Shown here: positions 7,851 to 15,687 of the stretch, in pieces
Numbering within the stretch: position 1 is the first letter of the stretch
Layout: each line of letters starts with the position of its first letter
Notes under the pieces: generated by a model
What the model saw: the letters and a program-made list of their open reading frames with translations, nothing else
Databases searched by the model: none
What the model was told of the DNA's origin: nothing
DNA from: a virus
IMG/VR virus record: IMGVR_UViG_3300049595_001574
Coordinates: 1-24,470 of that record
Length of the DNA: 24,470 bases
Direction: 5' to 3' (one strand)
Made by a program: the position numbers and the translations under genes

Positions 7851-8299
7851 GGAAACTTAATTTCTCCGTTATCAGCAAAAACCAAGCCAAGAGAGTCTCC
7901 TGGATTAAGATATTGTTGATCTACAGCCAGTTGTCCCCAACCCCATTCTTTTCTAGGAAAAGGAATTGTTTGTTTTTCTTTAATGATTACTGCCCAATAT
8001 GCTTTCTCTGGTGGCATTATTTCGCAAGACTCTGCTTTTTTATCTGGCAAACCATTAACCCTACAAACAACTGCCAAACCATATTTTTTAGTTCCTTCTA
8101 ATTCAAGATTGGCTTTTTTTAAAACATCTAGGGCAACTGTCTTGGTAGATACATCTATACATTTTGTTAATTTTGTACCGCCATCTAATGGGCCATAGTC
8201 AACATATAGATTAACACAACTGTTATCTGATTTATTTATACCTTGTAGTCCAACAAAAGCCAACAAGACAATTGCTAAAGACGCTAACACTCTTTTCAT
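7847..8299 (-). CDS. Secreted DUF4430 / transcobalamin-like protein
   Basis: A 150-residue exported protein. Residues 1-20 form a signal peptide (KR followed by a hydrophobic core LASLAIVLLAFVGL); no lipobox is seen. The mature part matches the DUF4430 pattern (Pfam PF14478), which is related to the C-terminal beta domain of transcobalamin and intrinsic factor. Features are VNLYVDYGP (29-37), CRVNGLP (79-85), the PP..AYW segment (96-102), and the closing YLNPGDSLGLVF (130-141). Cys28, Cys47, Cys79 and Cys92 could form two disulfides, as expected outside the membrane. AGGGG lies 7 bases before the ATG. The gene sits between a B12-using enzyme and a B12-activating enzyme, so a role in binding cobalamin at the cell surface is the leading guess. 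Binding itself is not shown by sequence, and other DUF4430 proteins have no known ligand. Confidence 0.75.
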   Translation of the reverse strand: MKRVLASLAIVLLAFVGLQGINKSDNSCVNLYVDYGPLDGGTKLTKCIDVSTKTVALDVLKKANLELEGTKKYGLAVVCRVNGLPDKKAESCEIMPPEKAYWAVIIKEKQTIPFPRKEWGWGQLAVDQQYLNPGDSLGLVFADNGEIKFP

Positions 8300-8307
8300 T
8301 TATCCCC

Positions 8308-10338
8308 TTAGTAAAGTTTAATTTCACAGGCATCTGTGCTGCAATAAGCCTCACCCTGTGCTTCCAGATTTTCTACGCCATCATAAATTGCAGACCAATC
8401 AATTTTTGCAATTTTGCCTACGTAAGAATTATATTCTTCTCTTGTAATATTGTTGTATGGTTGTTGCGGAAATGTTTCATTACCCATAGGTAAAAACGAA
8501 ACAGCCTTTAACTCACCTTCATAAAGATGAAGGGCTGGAGCCACATGCTTCTTTTCTGTTTCTTTATCAAAAGACAGAGTTACAGAAACTCCATTATCAG
8601 ACCAATACTTTTGAGCAGTTGCTGCCAAACCAATTTTTTCAAAAAGACTTACATCCTTTTCAGAGCGGGGATGTCCAGATGCTACTGGGAAGTAGACTAC
8701 TGAAGTGTTAGCAGAAACTAAGTCTGCTTCAACTTTATACCCTGCTGCTTTAAATAAATGAAGCATTGGGTCTGTATTTCCAAACCTTATAGCACGTAGA
8801 TAAAATGCTCCTCCTGGACCCCAATGAACTCCTGGTGTTGCACCAGATAGTAGTGACACAGAGCCTGAAGGTTTGACGGTAGTTACACGAATTGATTCAC
8901 GTACACACAACCATTCTGAGTATGAATGATCGTATGCTTTAATTTTTTTATACCCTTCGTCCATCCATTCACGAACTGCTGGCATACCCTTTGTATCTGC
9001 AAAAGATGCAATACCAGTTAAAGATGTTCCAATACGACGATTACGTTGCATAATGCCATTTGTGGTTTGCCAATGTGTTGGCATCAGGGTTACAGTCTTT
9101 CCATATAGATACGCAAACTTTAGTGTACGAAGAAAATCTTCTTTATCTTCGTGACGGTTTAAGTGAACTTCTACTAATGTACATAGTTCGTATGATTCTA
9201 ATGGTTGTTCTGCACATGGATTAAAACCCATTACACGATAATCTTTTCCATCTGGTGCATCTGCAAGTCTTCCATAGTTACGAGCAACGTCAAGCCAAAT
9301 AAATCCTGGCTCTCCATTGTCTGCAATTAAGTCAACATAATCTTCATAGTTTGTTCCAACCTCTGCAGCAATAGAGTTGTTAGACATCCAAGCCCATCCT
9401 GGATTTTTTGGATCATAAGAATTACGCTCTGGGAAAACTTCTGCATTTTTTAAATTACTAAAATCTTTGTCTTCTGCATTTCCTAAAGCAAGGGTAGCAG
9501 AACGACGAACATTACCAGAAACAACGCAGGTACCGATAAGATTAATAATATCCACAATTGCACGAGAATCAAACTTGTCTCCTGCTCTAGATCCCACAAT
9601 CTTTGTAATTCGGTTATGTAAATCCATTAATGGTCCTGGACCACTGGCTACCCCGCCAAAACCTTTAATAGGTGCCCCCAAAGGTCTAATAAGGCTATAT
9701 TCAAACTGCTGTATAGGCTGGTTTGGACGAAGATATGAATTTATTAATAATCTTACAGACTCAACCCATCCTTCTCTAGTATCAGGAATTTCATATATTG
9801 AGGGTGGTTCTGTTGGAGCATAAATTAACATTTCTTTTTCTTGTCCTAGAGTATCAAAGCCTACGCCTATACCCAACATTAATGCATCCATAACCCATGC
9901 GAACAAGGCTCCTGGATCATTACGATCAATATCACGAGTAGATACCATTGCACAGTTTTGCAAGGCAGCAGAGTTACGTTTATCCATAGTCATAGGGGTT
10001 CCAAATGCCCATAGGCCACGACCTGGTGGGGTCCACTTTAATTCAAACATTCTTTGAAAGGCTTCTTGAGCAGACTTTTGAGCCTTGTTATCATTCCAAG
10101 GTAAACGATTTTCTTTAGCATGGTTTTTTTGAACTGAATACATACCTTCAATTACACGTTTACAAACCTCATACCATCTTTCTTTTGTACCGTCTTCTTT
10201 CATACGTGAATAAGTGCGTATAAAGGTTACCTCGCCAAGAGAGTTTGATCCAGCATCTGAGAATCCAAATGGGGGTGGAGTGTCTTTGTATTTTGCTACG
10301 AAGTCTTCTAGTAAACGAAAAGAAAAGGTATCTGACAT
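8308..10338 (-). CDS. nrdJ: Class II (adenosylcobalamin-dependent) ribonucleoside-triphosphate reductase
   Basis: Reduces ribonucleoside triphosphates to deoxynucleotides for phage DNA synthesis, using a thiyl radical generated from adenosylcobalamin, so no oxygen or metal radical cofactor is needed. The 676-residue protein is of the monomeric Lactobacillus leichmannii type. Key residues are all present with the reference spacing: Cys129 (reducing pair), Asn373 and radical-bearing Cys375 and Glu377 in NPCAE, Cys386 (second of the reducing pair, 11 residues on as in the reference enzyme), and a C-terminal shuttle pair Cys666/Cys671, five apart. The protein is somewhat shorter than the 739-residue reference. 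It is the first gene of a coupled cassette with a signal-bearing DUF4430 protein, a 54-residue gene and an adenosyltransferase. It has a weak ribosome site and a leader of about 40 bases. Confidence 0.93.
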   Translation of the reverse strand: MSDTFSFRLLEDFVAKYKDTPPPFGFSDAGSNSLGEVTFIRTYSRMKEDGTKERWYEVCKRVIEGMYSVQKNHAKENRLPWNDNKAQKSAQEAFQRMFELKWTPPGRGLWAFGTPMTMDKRNSAALQNCAMVSTRDIDRNDPGALFAWVMDALMLGIGVGFDTLGQEKEMLIYAPTEPPSIYEIPDTREGWVESVRLLINSYLRPNQPIQQFEYSLIRPLGAPIKGFGGVASGPGPLMDLHNRITKIVGSRAGDKFDSRAIVDIINLIGTCVVSGNVRRSATLALGNAEDKDFSNLKNAEVFPERNSYDPKNPGWAWMSNNSIAAEVGTNYEDYVDLIADNGEPGFIWLDVARNYGRLADAPDGKDYRVMGFNPCAEQPLESYELCTLVEVHLNRHEDKEDFLRTLKFAYLYGKTVTLMPTHWQTTNGIMQRNRRIGTSLTGIASFADTKGMPAVREWMDEGYKKIKAYDHSYSEWLCVRESIRVTTVKPSGSVSLLSGATPGVHWGPGGAFYLRAIRFGNTDPMLHLFKAAGYKVEADLVSANTSVVYFPVASGHPRSEKDVSLFEKIGLAATAQKYWSDNGVSVTLSFDKETEKKHVAPALHLYEGELKAVSFLPMGNETFPQQPYNNITREEYNSYVGKIAKIDWSAIYDGVENLEAQGEAYCSTDACEIKLY

Positions 10339-10383
10339 AAAATTTCCAACTTTCTAATAAAAAATATGATAAGTACTTTAAGA

Positions 10384-10412
10384 ATTATAAAGTAGTGTTA
10401 AGTATATCATAA
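10384..10412 (-). promoter_or_regulatory. Promoter of the nrdJ-B12 cassette
   Basis: On the minus strand a perfect TATAAT (10384-10389) lies 17 bases after TTATGA (10407-10412), a half-matching -35. Expected start is near 10377, within an AAGTACTT palindrome (10371-10378). The promoter stands just after a terminator for the upstream fibre gene, so the cassette is its own transcription unit. Confidence 0.55.
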
Positions 10413-10414
10413 GT

Positions 10415-10447
10415 TTAAAAAGAAAAACACGCTTGTTTAAGGCGTGT
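10415..10447 (-). terminator. Intrinsic terminator between fibre gene and nrdJ
   Basis: Read on the minus strand, ACACGC (10442-10447) and GCGTGT (10427-10432) form a 6-bp stem around a 9-base loop. A T-rich tract follows: five T, C, five T. It separates the tail-fibre transcript from the nrdJ promoter. Confidence 0.75.
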
Positions 10448-10506
10448 AAATCTTTAGTTTAGAGTTAGTGCTTTAATTTTTAAAAAGTGTTAATAAAAAA
10501 TTAAGT

Positions 10507-10533
10507 TAGTACTTTTATTTTAAATAAGTACTA
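10507..10533 (-). repeat. Inverted repeat overlapping the fibre gene stop codon
   Basis: TAGTACTT (10507-10514) and AAGTACTA (10526-10533) are exact inverted arms of 8 bases around an 11-base AT-rich loop. The fibre gene's TAG stop is inside the right arm. On the minus strand a short T run follows within 10 bases, so this could be a weak first terminator or an mRNA 3' end stabiliser. No gene lies between 10339 and 10530. Confidence 0.45.
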
Positions 10534-11943
10534 TGCACCAATTAGCATAAATTCGCTAAATGCTGCTCCGCCACCTGATGTTGCCCAAGATAAGTTTCCA
10601 GAGCCATCTGTTGACAATGCTTGTCCCGCTGTTCCGTCTGCTGCAGGAAGTACCCAAACCTTATTTGTTGTAACAGTTCCTGGTGACTTAAAACCAACAT
10701 AGTGAGTTGAATCTGTATCTGCTAAACGAAGTTCTGCTGTGGCATTAAGAGTAAGTGCTGTTGTTGCTATTGCACTTCCCAAAGTTTTATTCGTCAATGT
10801 TTGTGCTGTTGAAAGATCTGCAGTTATTGCAGTATCAATACTAAATACTGATCCAGTTAATGTTAACCCTGTGCCTGCAGTAAAAGTTCCTGCACCTGAA
10901 AACTGACTAAACGTAATTGGATCTGTTCCTACTGTTGTAACAACACTTGTCTGTACATATCCCGTATTGTCATTTACAGTTCCACCAGTTACGAAAATAA
11001 AGTCACCACCTTGAATTTCTGCAGAAGAATCAAAATCTGTTGCTCTAGTTGGTGCTCCTGATGCTGCTACTACATAAATACCGTTTTCAGATGCAGTTGA
11101 TTGATTCTTAACAAGTATTCTATTTCCTGTTGCAAGAGTTACTCCATCAAGAACGTCTCCATTTTCAACATCTGTTGCAAGAGTAATGTTGGCAGTGGTT
11201 GCTGCAACTGCGGATGCATGAATATGTAATCCTTGTGCAACTGAGTCTACATATGATGTTAGTGCAACTGTACCAGTTTCATCTGGAAATGTAATTGTTC
11301 TATCAGCAGTTGGGTCAGTTACTGCTAAAGTAGTTTCAAAAGCATTTGCAGTTGAACCTTCAATAATAATTGAAGAATCTGAAATGGTTAGACCTGATAC
11401 AACTGGGCCTGTTAAAGTTTTATTTGTAAGAGTTTGTGTTCCAGATTCAGTTACAACTCCTGCTGGAATATCTGTTGTAAGAGCAAGTGTTCCTGTAGCA
11501 TCTGGAAATGTTACTGTGCGGTCTGCAGTTGGATCTCCAGCAGAAAGGGTAAGTTCAAAGGAGTCTGCCGTAGCACCTTCCATTACGATTGTTGAAGTAA
11601 ATACACCAATGTCTGTAATGTCTGAAAGGTTACCAGTTGTAATAACTGTACCGCTAACGTTTGGAAGAGTGATTGTACGATCAGCGCTTGGATCTGTTAC
11701 TTGAAGAACTGTCTCGTAAGAATCTGCGGTAGCACCTTCAAAAGTAATACTTGAACCAAAAGCAGGATTTACAGTAGAGTTAATATCTGCAAAATAATCT
11801 AGGCTTGCCCAGTGGTTTGTTCCATCACCAATTTTAAATTTATTTGTGTCTGATTCCCAACCCATTTCACCAGCATTTAATACTGGGTTTGCTGATGTCC
11901 ATTGTGCTGCAGTACCTCTGCGTTGCTGCATTCTGGTTGCCAT
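10531..11943 (-). CDS. Tail fibre with Mtd-like N-terminus and triple beta repeats
   Basis: A 470-residue receptor-binding fibre. Residues 1-52 (RMQQRRGTAAQW, LNAGEMGWESDTNKFKIGDG) are the N-terminal module familiar from phage hyaluronidase-like and major-tropism-determinant fibres. Three copies of a module of the form EGATADSYETVLQVTDPSAD-(R-T-[IV]-T) follow at about 68-100, 121-154 and 194-228. Then comes a larger module (248-355, including LDGVTLATGNRILVKNQST) that is almost identical to one in the fibre encoded at 12454-14397. The C-terminus is a glycine-rich turn ending SEFMLIGA, similar to the ILMMGA end of the protein encoded at 17607-18038. The ribosome site is GGAG. Repeated modules suggest that host range changes by recombination between fibre genes. 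Confidence 0.8.
   Translation of the reverse strand: MATRMQQRRGTAAQWTSANPVLNAGEMGWESDTNKFKIGDGTNHWASLDYFADINSTVNPAFGSSITFEGATADSYETVLQVTDPSADRTITLPNVSGTVITTGNLSDITDIGVFTSTIVMEGATADSFELTLSAGDPTADRTVTFPDATGTLALTTDIPAGVVTESGTQTLTNKTLTGPVVSGLTISDSSIIIEGSTANAFETTLAVTDPTADRTITFPDETGTVALTSYVDSVAQGLHIHASAVAATTANITLATDVENGDVLDGVTLATGNRILVKNQSTASENGIYVVAASGAPTRATDFDSSAEIQGGDFIFVTGGTVNDNTGYVQTSVVTTVGTDPITFSQFSGAGTFTAGTGLTLTGSVFSIDTAITADLSTAQTLTNKTLGSAIATTALTLNATAELRLADTDSTHYVGFKSPGTVTTNKVWVLPAADGTAGQALSTDGSGNLSWATSGGGAAFSEFMLIGA
11029..11193 (-). repeat. Dispersed fibre module, copy A
   Basis: Encodes residues 251-305 of the upstream-neighbour fibre and matches 13159-13317 closely at both DNA and protein level. 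The core LDGVTLATGNRILVKNQST is identical in both copies. It is a likely site for recombination between the two fibre genes. Confidence 0.75.
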
Positions 11944-11967
11944 TTATGACTCCTTATACTTAGTTAT

Positions 11968-11976
11968 ATTATAACA
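11968..11976 (-). promoter_or_regulatory. Extended -10 promoter for the 470-residue fibre gene
   Basis: The minus strand reads TGTTATAAT just after the stop of the preceding gene. The start codon is 24 bases on, with GGAG in the leader, so this message would have a short ordinary leader. Confidence 0.5.
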
Positions 11977-11981
11977 GATAA

Positions 11982-12434
11982 TTAGTTAAAATTATCTATT
12001 GCTGTTCCGCCATCAAACGTTGCTTCAAACTCTGAAGTGTTGTATAGTCCTGCACTTACTAAAACTCCAGGTTCGTTGTATGCTCCACCACTAATAAACG
12101 TACTAACAATCAAACCAGTTCCATCAATAGCAGTATCGTGAATGTGATCTTGTAATGTTTCTGCATCTTCAAGTGTTGCAATTGCAACCCATTGCCCACT
12201 ATAGTAAACGTGTACACGTTCTGTTAAAGTGTCAAACCACAAACTTCCATTTACTGGAGATACTGGTTGTGTTGTTCCAACAGTTGGTGATCCTACTGCA
12301 GTATCTACATATAGTTTTGTTGCTGCATGTGTATTTTCAGTAGGGGTGGCAACTGTGACTGTTGATCCAAAGATTCCGCCTTCGGCTACATTAATACCGT
12401 GCTTTACTCTGAAGTCTTTATTTACAGTTGCCAT
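11982..12434 (-). CDS. Short tail-fibre-like protein
   Basis: A 150-residue probable virion protein. It opens MATVNKDFRVKHGINV, nearly the same as the start of the next gene upstream (MATVVKDFRVKSGLIV), so both may attach to the same site. A THAATKLYVDTAVG segment follows (about 36-49), the 'ATTK-YVD-AV' motif common in trimeric phage fibres. Then PVNGSLWFDTLTERVHVYYSGQW, a frequent short beta unit that precedes fibre tips. The C-terminal 50 residues are unlike anything recognised. AGGGG is 7 bases upstream of the ATG. The stop is followed by the promoter of the 470-residue fibre. Confidence 0.7.
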   Translation of the reverse strand: MATVNKDFRVKHGINVAEGGIFGSTVTVATPTENTHAATKLYVDTAVGSPTVGTTQPVSPVNGSLWFDTLTERVHVYYSGQWVAIATLEDAETLQDHIHDTAIDGTGLIVSTFISGGAYNEPGVLVSAGLYNTSEFEATFDGGTAIDNFN

Positions 12435-12453
12435 GATTTAGCCCCTATCTTAA

Positions 12454-14397
12454 TTATGCTTCAATATATGTTTTGTGTACTTTAACAACAGTATCTGATG
12501 CAGCACCAGTTACTAAAAGACGAACATTTCCACCACTATAATCAGCATCTGTCGTTCCTAGGACTGCATTGCTAATTACATCTGCATACTCTGTTAAGTA
12601 AACATTGTTTGATCCGTCAACAGTAACTAAAACTTCAATTACTTCAATGTCTCCCGCTTTTTTCATCTGAACAATATATTTTGCAGATGAATAAGTGGTT
12701 GCTGACCATGAATCAATCACTGTTGCTGATGTTGATGCGGTAGCAGTGGCAGTTCCAAGTAATGCATCTGTAAGAGTTACAGATCCAACTGTTACACCAC
12801 TAAATGTTGGTGTTGCTGTTGAGTGAATATCTTGTGGTGTAGATAATGTAATTGCACCAGTTGATGCGCTTGCAGTAATTTGGTTTGCTGTACCAGTGAT
12901 TGAAAGTACGCCATCGTTTGTAACTGCATCACCAGTAATACTAATACCAGTTCCAGCGGTAACGTTTAATGTATTTCCTGTCTTAGAAAGACCATCGCCA
13001 GCAACTACTTGTCCTAAACCAGTAAACTGAGTAAAGACAAGGGCTGTGGTTCCAACTGTAATTGCGCCATCGTTAGTTAATACGTAACCTTGATCAGCGT
13101 TAGCAGTTCCTTCTTCTACGAATACCGCAAAATTTGAAGTAAGTTCTGCGCCTGTATCTGCATCTGTAGAACGAGTTGGTGCTCCAGAGGCTGCTACTAC
13201 ATAAATACCGTTTTCTGAACCAGTTGATTGGTTTTTAACAAGAATGCGATTTCCAGTTGCAAGAGTTACTCCATCAAGAGTGTCTCCGTTTTCTAGATCA
13301 GATGCAAGAGTTACGTTAGTAGTTGTTGCTGCACGTACTGATGCTTTCCAGTCAATTCCTTGAACAGCAGAATCTACATATCCTTTGGTTGTTGCATCTG
13401 TTGCATCTGTTGGAGTTCCAAGACCTGTAATTTTGTTTGTGCCCATTGCAATTGCACCAGTCATGGTACCACCAGCAAGTGCTAATACGTTTTCAGAAAA
13501 CGCTACAGTTCCACCTGCATCAGGGAATGTTACGGTTCTGTCTGCAGTCGGATCAGTGAAAGACAAGGTAGTCTCATGAGCATCTGCTGTGGCACCCTCT
13601 ACAACAATTGAACCATCTGTAATAGTTAAACCAGATACTAGTGGTGATGTAAGTGTCTTGTTTGTAAGGGTTTGTGAGTTTGTTGTTCCAACTACTGCAC
13701 CAGTTGCACCGTGTGCCTCTGTTGCTCCTGTGTGTGTTGTAAGGTCTCCAGAAGAGGCCTTGTCATTTAATTGTGTTTGGATTGCTGATGTAACACCATC
13801 TACATAGTTAAGTTCTGCAGCGGTTGCAGTAATTGATGTACCAGCAATTTGTAAAGTTGTAGCATTCACTTCTCCTGCTGCACCATAAATAACTGCTTTA
13901 CCATTTGCAATAGTTCCTGCTGTTGATCCATCTATTAAGTTAATTTCTGTAGCAGTTGCGGTAACAGCAACATCTTCATTAATTTTTGGTGAAGTAAGAG
14001 TTTTATTTGTTAGTGTATCTGTTGTGTCACGAAGAACAACCTGTCCAGTTGCATTTGGAAGTGTGATTGTTCTGTCTGCTGTAGGATCTTCTACCTGTAA
14101 GACTGTTTCGTAATCATCAGCAGTGGTACCTTCAAATGAAACGCTTGCTTGAAATACTCCAACTGGTTGTGTTTCTTTCCAGGCAATTCCATTTGTTGCT
14201 TGATCGTCTGCTGTAAGCACATAGTTATTTGTTCCAACTGCTAGACGAGTTACTGCATCTGCACCAGATGCAACTAGTAAATCACCTTTTGCGTCTACTA
14301 ATGCTTCTGTTAATATATCGTGGTTGTTTACAGTTGCGGTTGAACCTTCAACTATAAGTCCCGATTTTACTCTAAAATCTTTTACTACGGTTGCCAT
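12454..14397 (-). CDS. Long modular tail fibre
   Basis: A 647-residue fibre built from repeats. Residues 1-16 are the shared MATV-KDFRVK anchor. Two copies of the 'EG-TAD--ETTL--TDPTADRTIT' module are at about 88-121 and 266-300. A KITGLGTPTDATDATTKGYV segment is at about 322-341, and the large module shared with the 470-residue fibre at about 356-462. The C-terminal domain (about 548-647, containing TTYSSAKYIVQM and TVDGSNNVYLTEYADV) is shared with the protein encoded at 14413-14859 and looks like a beta-sandwich tip. The start has a strong AAGGAG. It probably recognises the host surface or forms the fibre shaft. Alignment of these repeats with relatives would show which segments are exchanged. 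Confidence 0.8.
   Translation of the reverse strand: MATVVKDFRVKSGLIVEGSTATVNNHDILTEALVDAKGDLLVASGADAVTRLAVGTNNYVLTADDQATNGIAWKETQPVGVFQASVSFEGTTADDYETVLQVEDPTADRTITLPNATGQVVLRDTTDTLTNKTLTSPKINEDVAVTATATEINLIDGSTAGTIANGKAVIYGAAGEVNATTLQIAGTSITATAAELNYVDGVTSAIQTQLNDKASSGDLTTHTGATEAHGATGAVVGTTNSQTLTNKTLTSPLVSGLTITDGSIVVEGATADAHETTLSFTDPTADRTVTFPDAGGTVAFSENVLALAGGTMTGAIAMGTNKITGLGTPTDATDATTKGYVDSAVQGIDWKASVRAATTTNVTLASDLENGDTLDGVTLATGNRILVKNQSTGSENGIYVVAASGAPTRSTDADTGAELTSNFAVFVEEGTANADQGYVLTNDGAITVGTTALVFTQFTGLGQVVAGDGLSKTGNTLNVTAGTGISITGDAVTNDGVLSITGTANQITASASTGAITLSTPQDIHSTATPTFSGVTVGSVTLTDALLGTATATASTSATVIDSWSATTYSSAKYIVQMKKAGDIEVIEVLVTVDGSNNVYLTEYADVISNAVLGTTDADYSGGNVRLLVTGAASDTVVKVHKTYIEA
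13159..13317 (-). repeat. Dispersed fibre module, copy B
   Basis: Encodes residues 361-413 of the 647-residue fibre and matches copy A at 11029-11193. Long nearly identical runs include the stretch coding VTLATGNRILVKNQST and ENGIYVVAASGAPTR. Confidence 0.75.
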
Positions 14398-14412
14398 CTT
14401 TTATCTCCTTGG

Positions 14413-14859
14413 TTAGGCCTTTAATCCCATACGCATGTAGCGTAGAGTTATAGGTGTAATTCCCCCCACGGGAACCACAGTTAGTGAAACTGTGTCTCCA
14501 GCCTTTGAAACAGAGATGGTGCCAATATTCCCATCATTTTCAATCGTTCCATATTGACTAACAGATACATCTGATCCGTCATTCAATATCGTTAATTCTG
14601 TAACGGCGTACTTGTTAGCACCGCCTGCTACATATTTGAGTGAAATCATATATTTCATTGATCTAAACTCGCTTGATGCAAAACTATCAAAAACAGTTGA
14701 GTTTTCAATTCCATTAATTGTTAACTCGTTATTGCCATCTGAACCAAGATCGGTAGACCTAGCAGAAGTACTATCAATTAAATCTACATAGTTTTCTTGC
14801 GTTGGTCTATCGCCAGTTTGAAATAATGCTTTAACGTTGTTGGTTGATATCTTTGCCAT
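14413..14859 (-). CDS. Short fibre protein sharing the long fibre's tip domain
   Basis: A 148-residue protein in two parts. Residues 1-33 (FQTGDRPTQENYVDLIDSTS) are a short fibre-start motif found in many phage fibres. Residues 50-148 (FASSEFRSMKYMISLKYV, LTILNDGSDVSVSQYGTI) are clearly related to the C-terminus of the neighbouring 647-residue fibre (TTYSSAKYIVQM, VTVDGSNNVYLTEYADV), so the domain has been duplicated. There is no Shine-Dalgarno: TGATATAAT ends exactly six bases before the ATG, so the message should start on the A of the start codon. The protein probably occupies the same tail location as the longer one, or offers an alternative tip. Confidence 0.75.
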   Translation of the reverse strand: MAKISTNNVKALFQTGDRPTQENYVDLIDSTSARSTDLGSDGNNELTINGIENSTVFDSFASSEFRSMKYMISLKYVAGGANKYAVTELTILNDGSDVSVSQYGTIENDGNIGTISVSKAGDTVSLTVVPVGGITPITLRYMRMGLKA

Positions 14860-14865
14860 ACCGCA

Positions 14866-14874
14866 ATTATATCA
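14866..14874 (-). promoter_or_regulatory. Leaderless-type extended -10 promoter
   Basis: The minus strand reads TGATATAAT followed by six bases and ATG (14859), so the predicted start is the A of ATG. A second TATAAT is at 14874-14879. No ribosome site is present. Confidence 0.6.
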
Positions 14875-14881
14875 TTATATG

Positions 14882-15223
14882 TTAAAGTATATAATTAGAA
14901 AAACCAATTATTTGAATACCAATTCCAGGGGGATTTGCTGGATCATACCCCTCAATGCCAATGTTTGTAAGTGTAAGTCTAAAAGGTAAAACTGATGATG
15001 GTGTAATAATTTTTGCATAATCTACTTTTTGAAAATTTGACGTTATCGGCTTTAAGTCAGAAACTGCGACGGTATTGGTCAATGTAGCAATAGCAAGAAC
15101 TGCACCTAAAGCAGCATTAGATGCTGTTGAGTTAAAAGGTTTTATGTTAGAAAGGGTTTTTATTGATTTTATATCTTGAATAGAAACGGGGTTTGATATA
15201 TTGCTAATGGTTGTTGTAGCCAT
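14882..15223 (-). CDS. Unknown small virion protein
   Basis: Not recognised. It is 113 residues, beta-strand and Ser/Thr/Ile-rich, without signal peptide or membrane segment. The middle has LGAVLAIATLTNTVAVSDL and the C-terminus PGIGIQIIGFSNYIL. Ribosome site GGAG lies 6 bases before the ATG. It starts 2 bases after the stop of the 'RGDTA' paralogue at 15226-15678, so both are read from the promoter at 15688. Composition and neighbours suggest a tail or baseplate component. Confidence 0.65.
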   Translation of the reverse strand: MATTTISNISNPVSIQDIKSIKTLSNIKPFNSTASNAALGAVLAIATLTNTVAVSDLKPITSNFQKVDYAKIITPSSVLPFRLTLTNIGIEGYDPANPPGIGIQIIGFSNYIL

Positions 15224-15225
15224 TA

Positions 15226-15678
15226 TTATGACTCCTGGTCTGTAACTTCACCTATCATTGTCATTTCACCTTGACATACCGTCCAAACACGAGTAGCGTC
15301 AGATAGTTGAACATCAAAGACATCACCAGTTCTCAGTTGTTTAGATTGTGCTGGGGATAAGGTTACTGTAAATTCTCCTGGATCATCAAACTCTGTTGCA
15401 TATGGAGTTAATGTAAATAATAAATCATCTCCAACATTGTCTGAGTACCTTCTAAAATCAGCATGAATGTCCCACCCAGTAACATCTCCACTTTCGTCAT
15501 TAGTATAGTCTAATTCATTTCCAAGGTCATCTTCTACATAAATTCTAAAAGAAGCGCTATCTCCTATAACTACCGTCCAGTTTACAAGTGGTGGTATATT
15601 TCCAAGATTGTATGTTGCTGGAGCCGTTGGCTGAGGCGAGATTGGAGATTCATTAGGATTGCGATATTGTGCTGGCAT
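15226..15678 (-). CDS. Baseplate-like beta-sandwich protein, 'RGDTA' paralogue 1
   Basis: A 150-residue protein resembling the N-terminal domain of phage upper baseplate proteins (BppU-type). Visible pattern: NWTVVIGDSASFRIYVED (33-50), WDIHADFRRYSD, FTVTLSPAQSKQLRTGDVFD and a final WTVCQGEMTMIGEVT strand. The same pattern occurs in the genes at 19128-19472 (NYYRGDTAEFVIR) and 20315-20713 (QWTVVRGDTATLLVQF). The N-terminus (PNESPISPQPTAPATY) is a Pro-rich tail not seen in the others. There is no Shine-Dalgarno; a TGGTATAAT box ends 9 bases before the ATG, which suggests a nearly leaderless message. It is the first gene of the minus-strand run below the endolysin. Confidence 0.7.
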   Translation of the reverse strand: MPAQYRNPNESPISPQPTAPATYNLGNIPPLVNWTVVIGDSASFRIYVEDDLGNELDYTNDESGDVTGWDIHADFRRYSDNVGDDLLFTLTPYATEFDDPGEFTVTLSPAQSKQLRTGDVFDVQLSDATRVWTVCQGEMTMIGEVTDQES

Positions 15679-15687
15679 GATTACATC

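Noticed and set aside
7659-7919. Plus-strand frame across the B12 cassette
   Set aside because: It crosses three overlapping minus-strand genes that have clear family signatures or coupling; no ribosome site.
9467-9823. Plus-strand frame of 118 codons
   Set aside because: Antisense of the ribonucleotide reductase, whose catalytic residues are all in the other frame.
10531-14397. Repeats that might be a CRISPR array
   Set aside because: Repeats are inside fibre genes, in frame, encode conserved protein modules and lack uniform short spacers.
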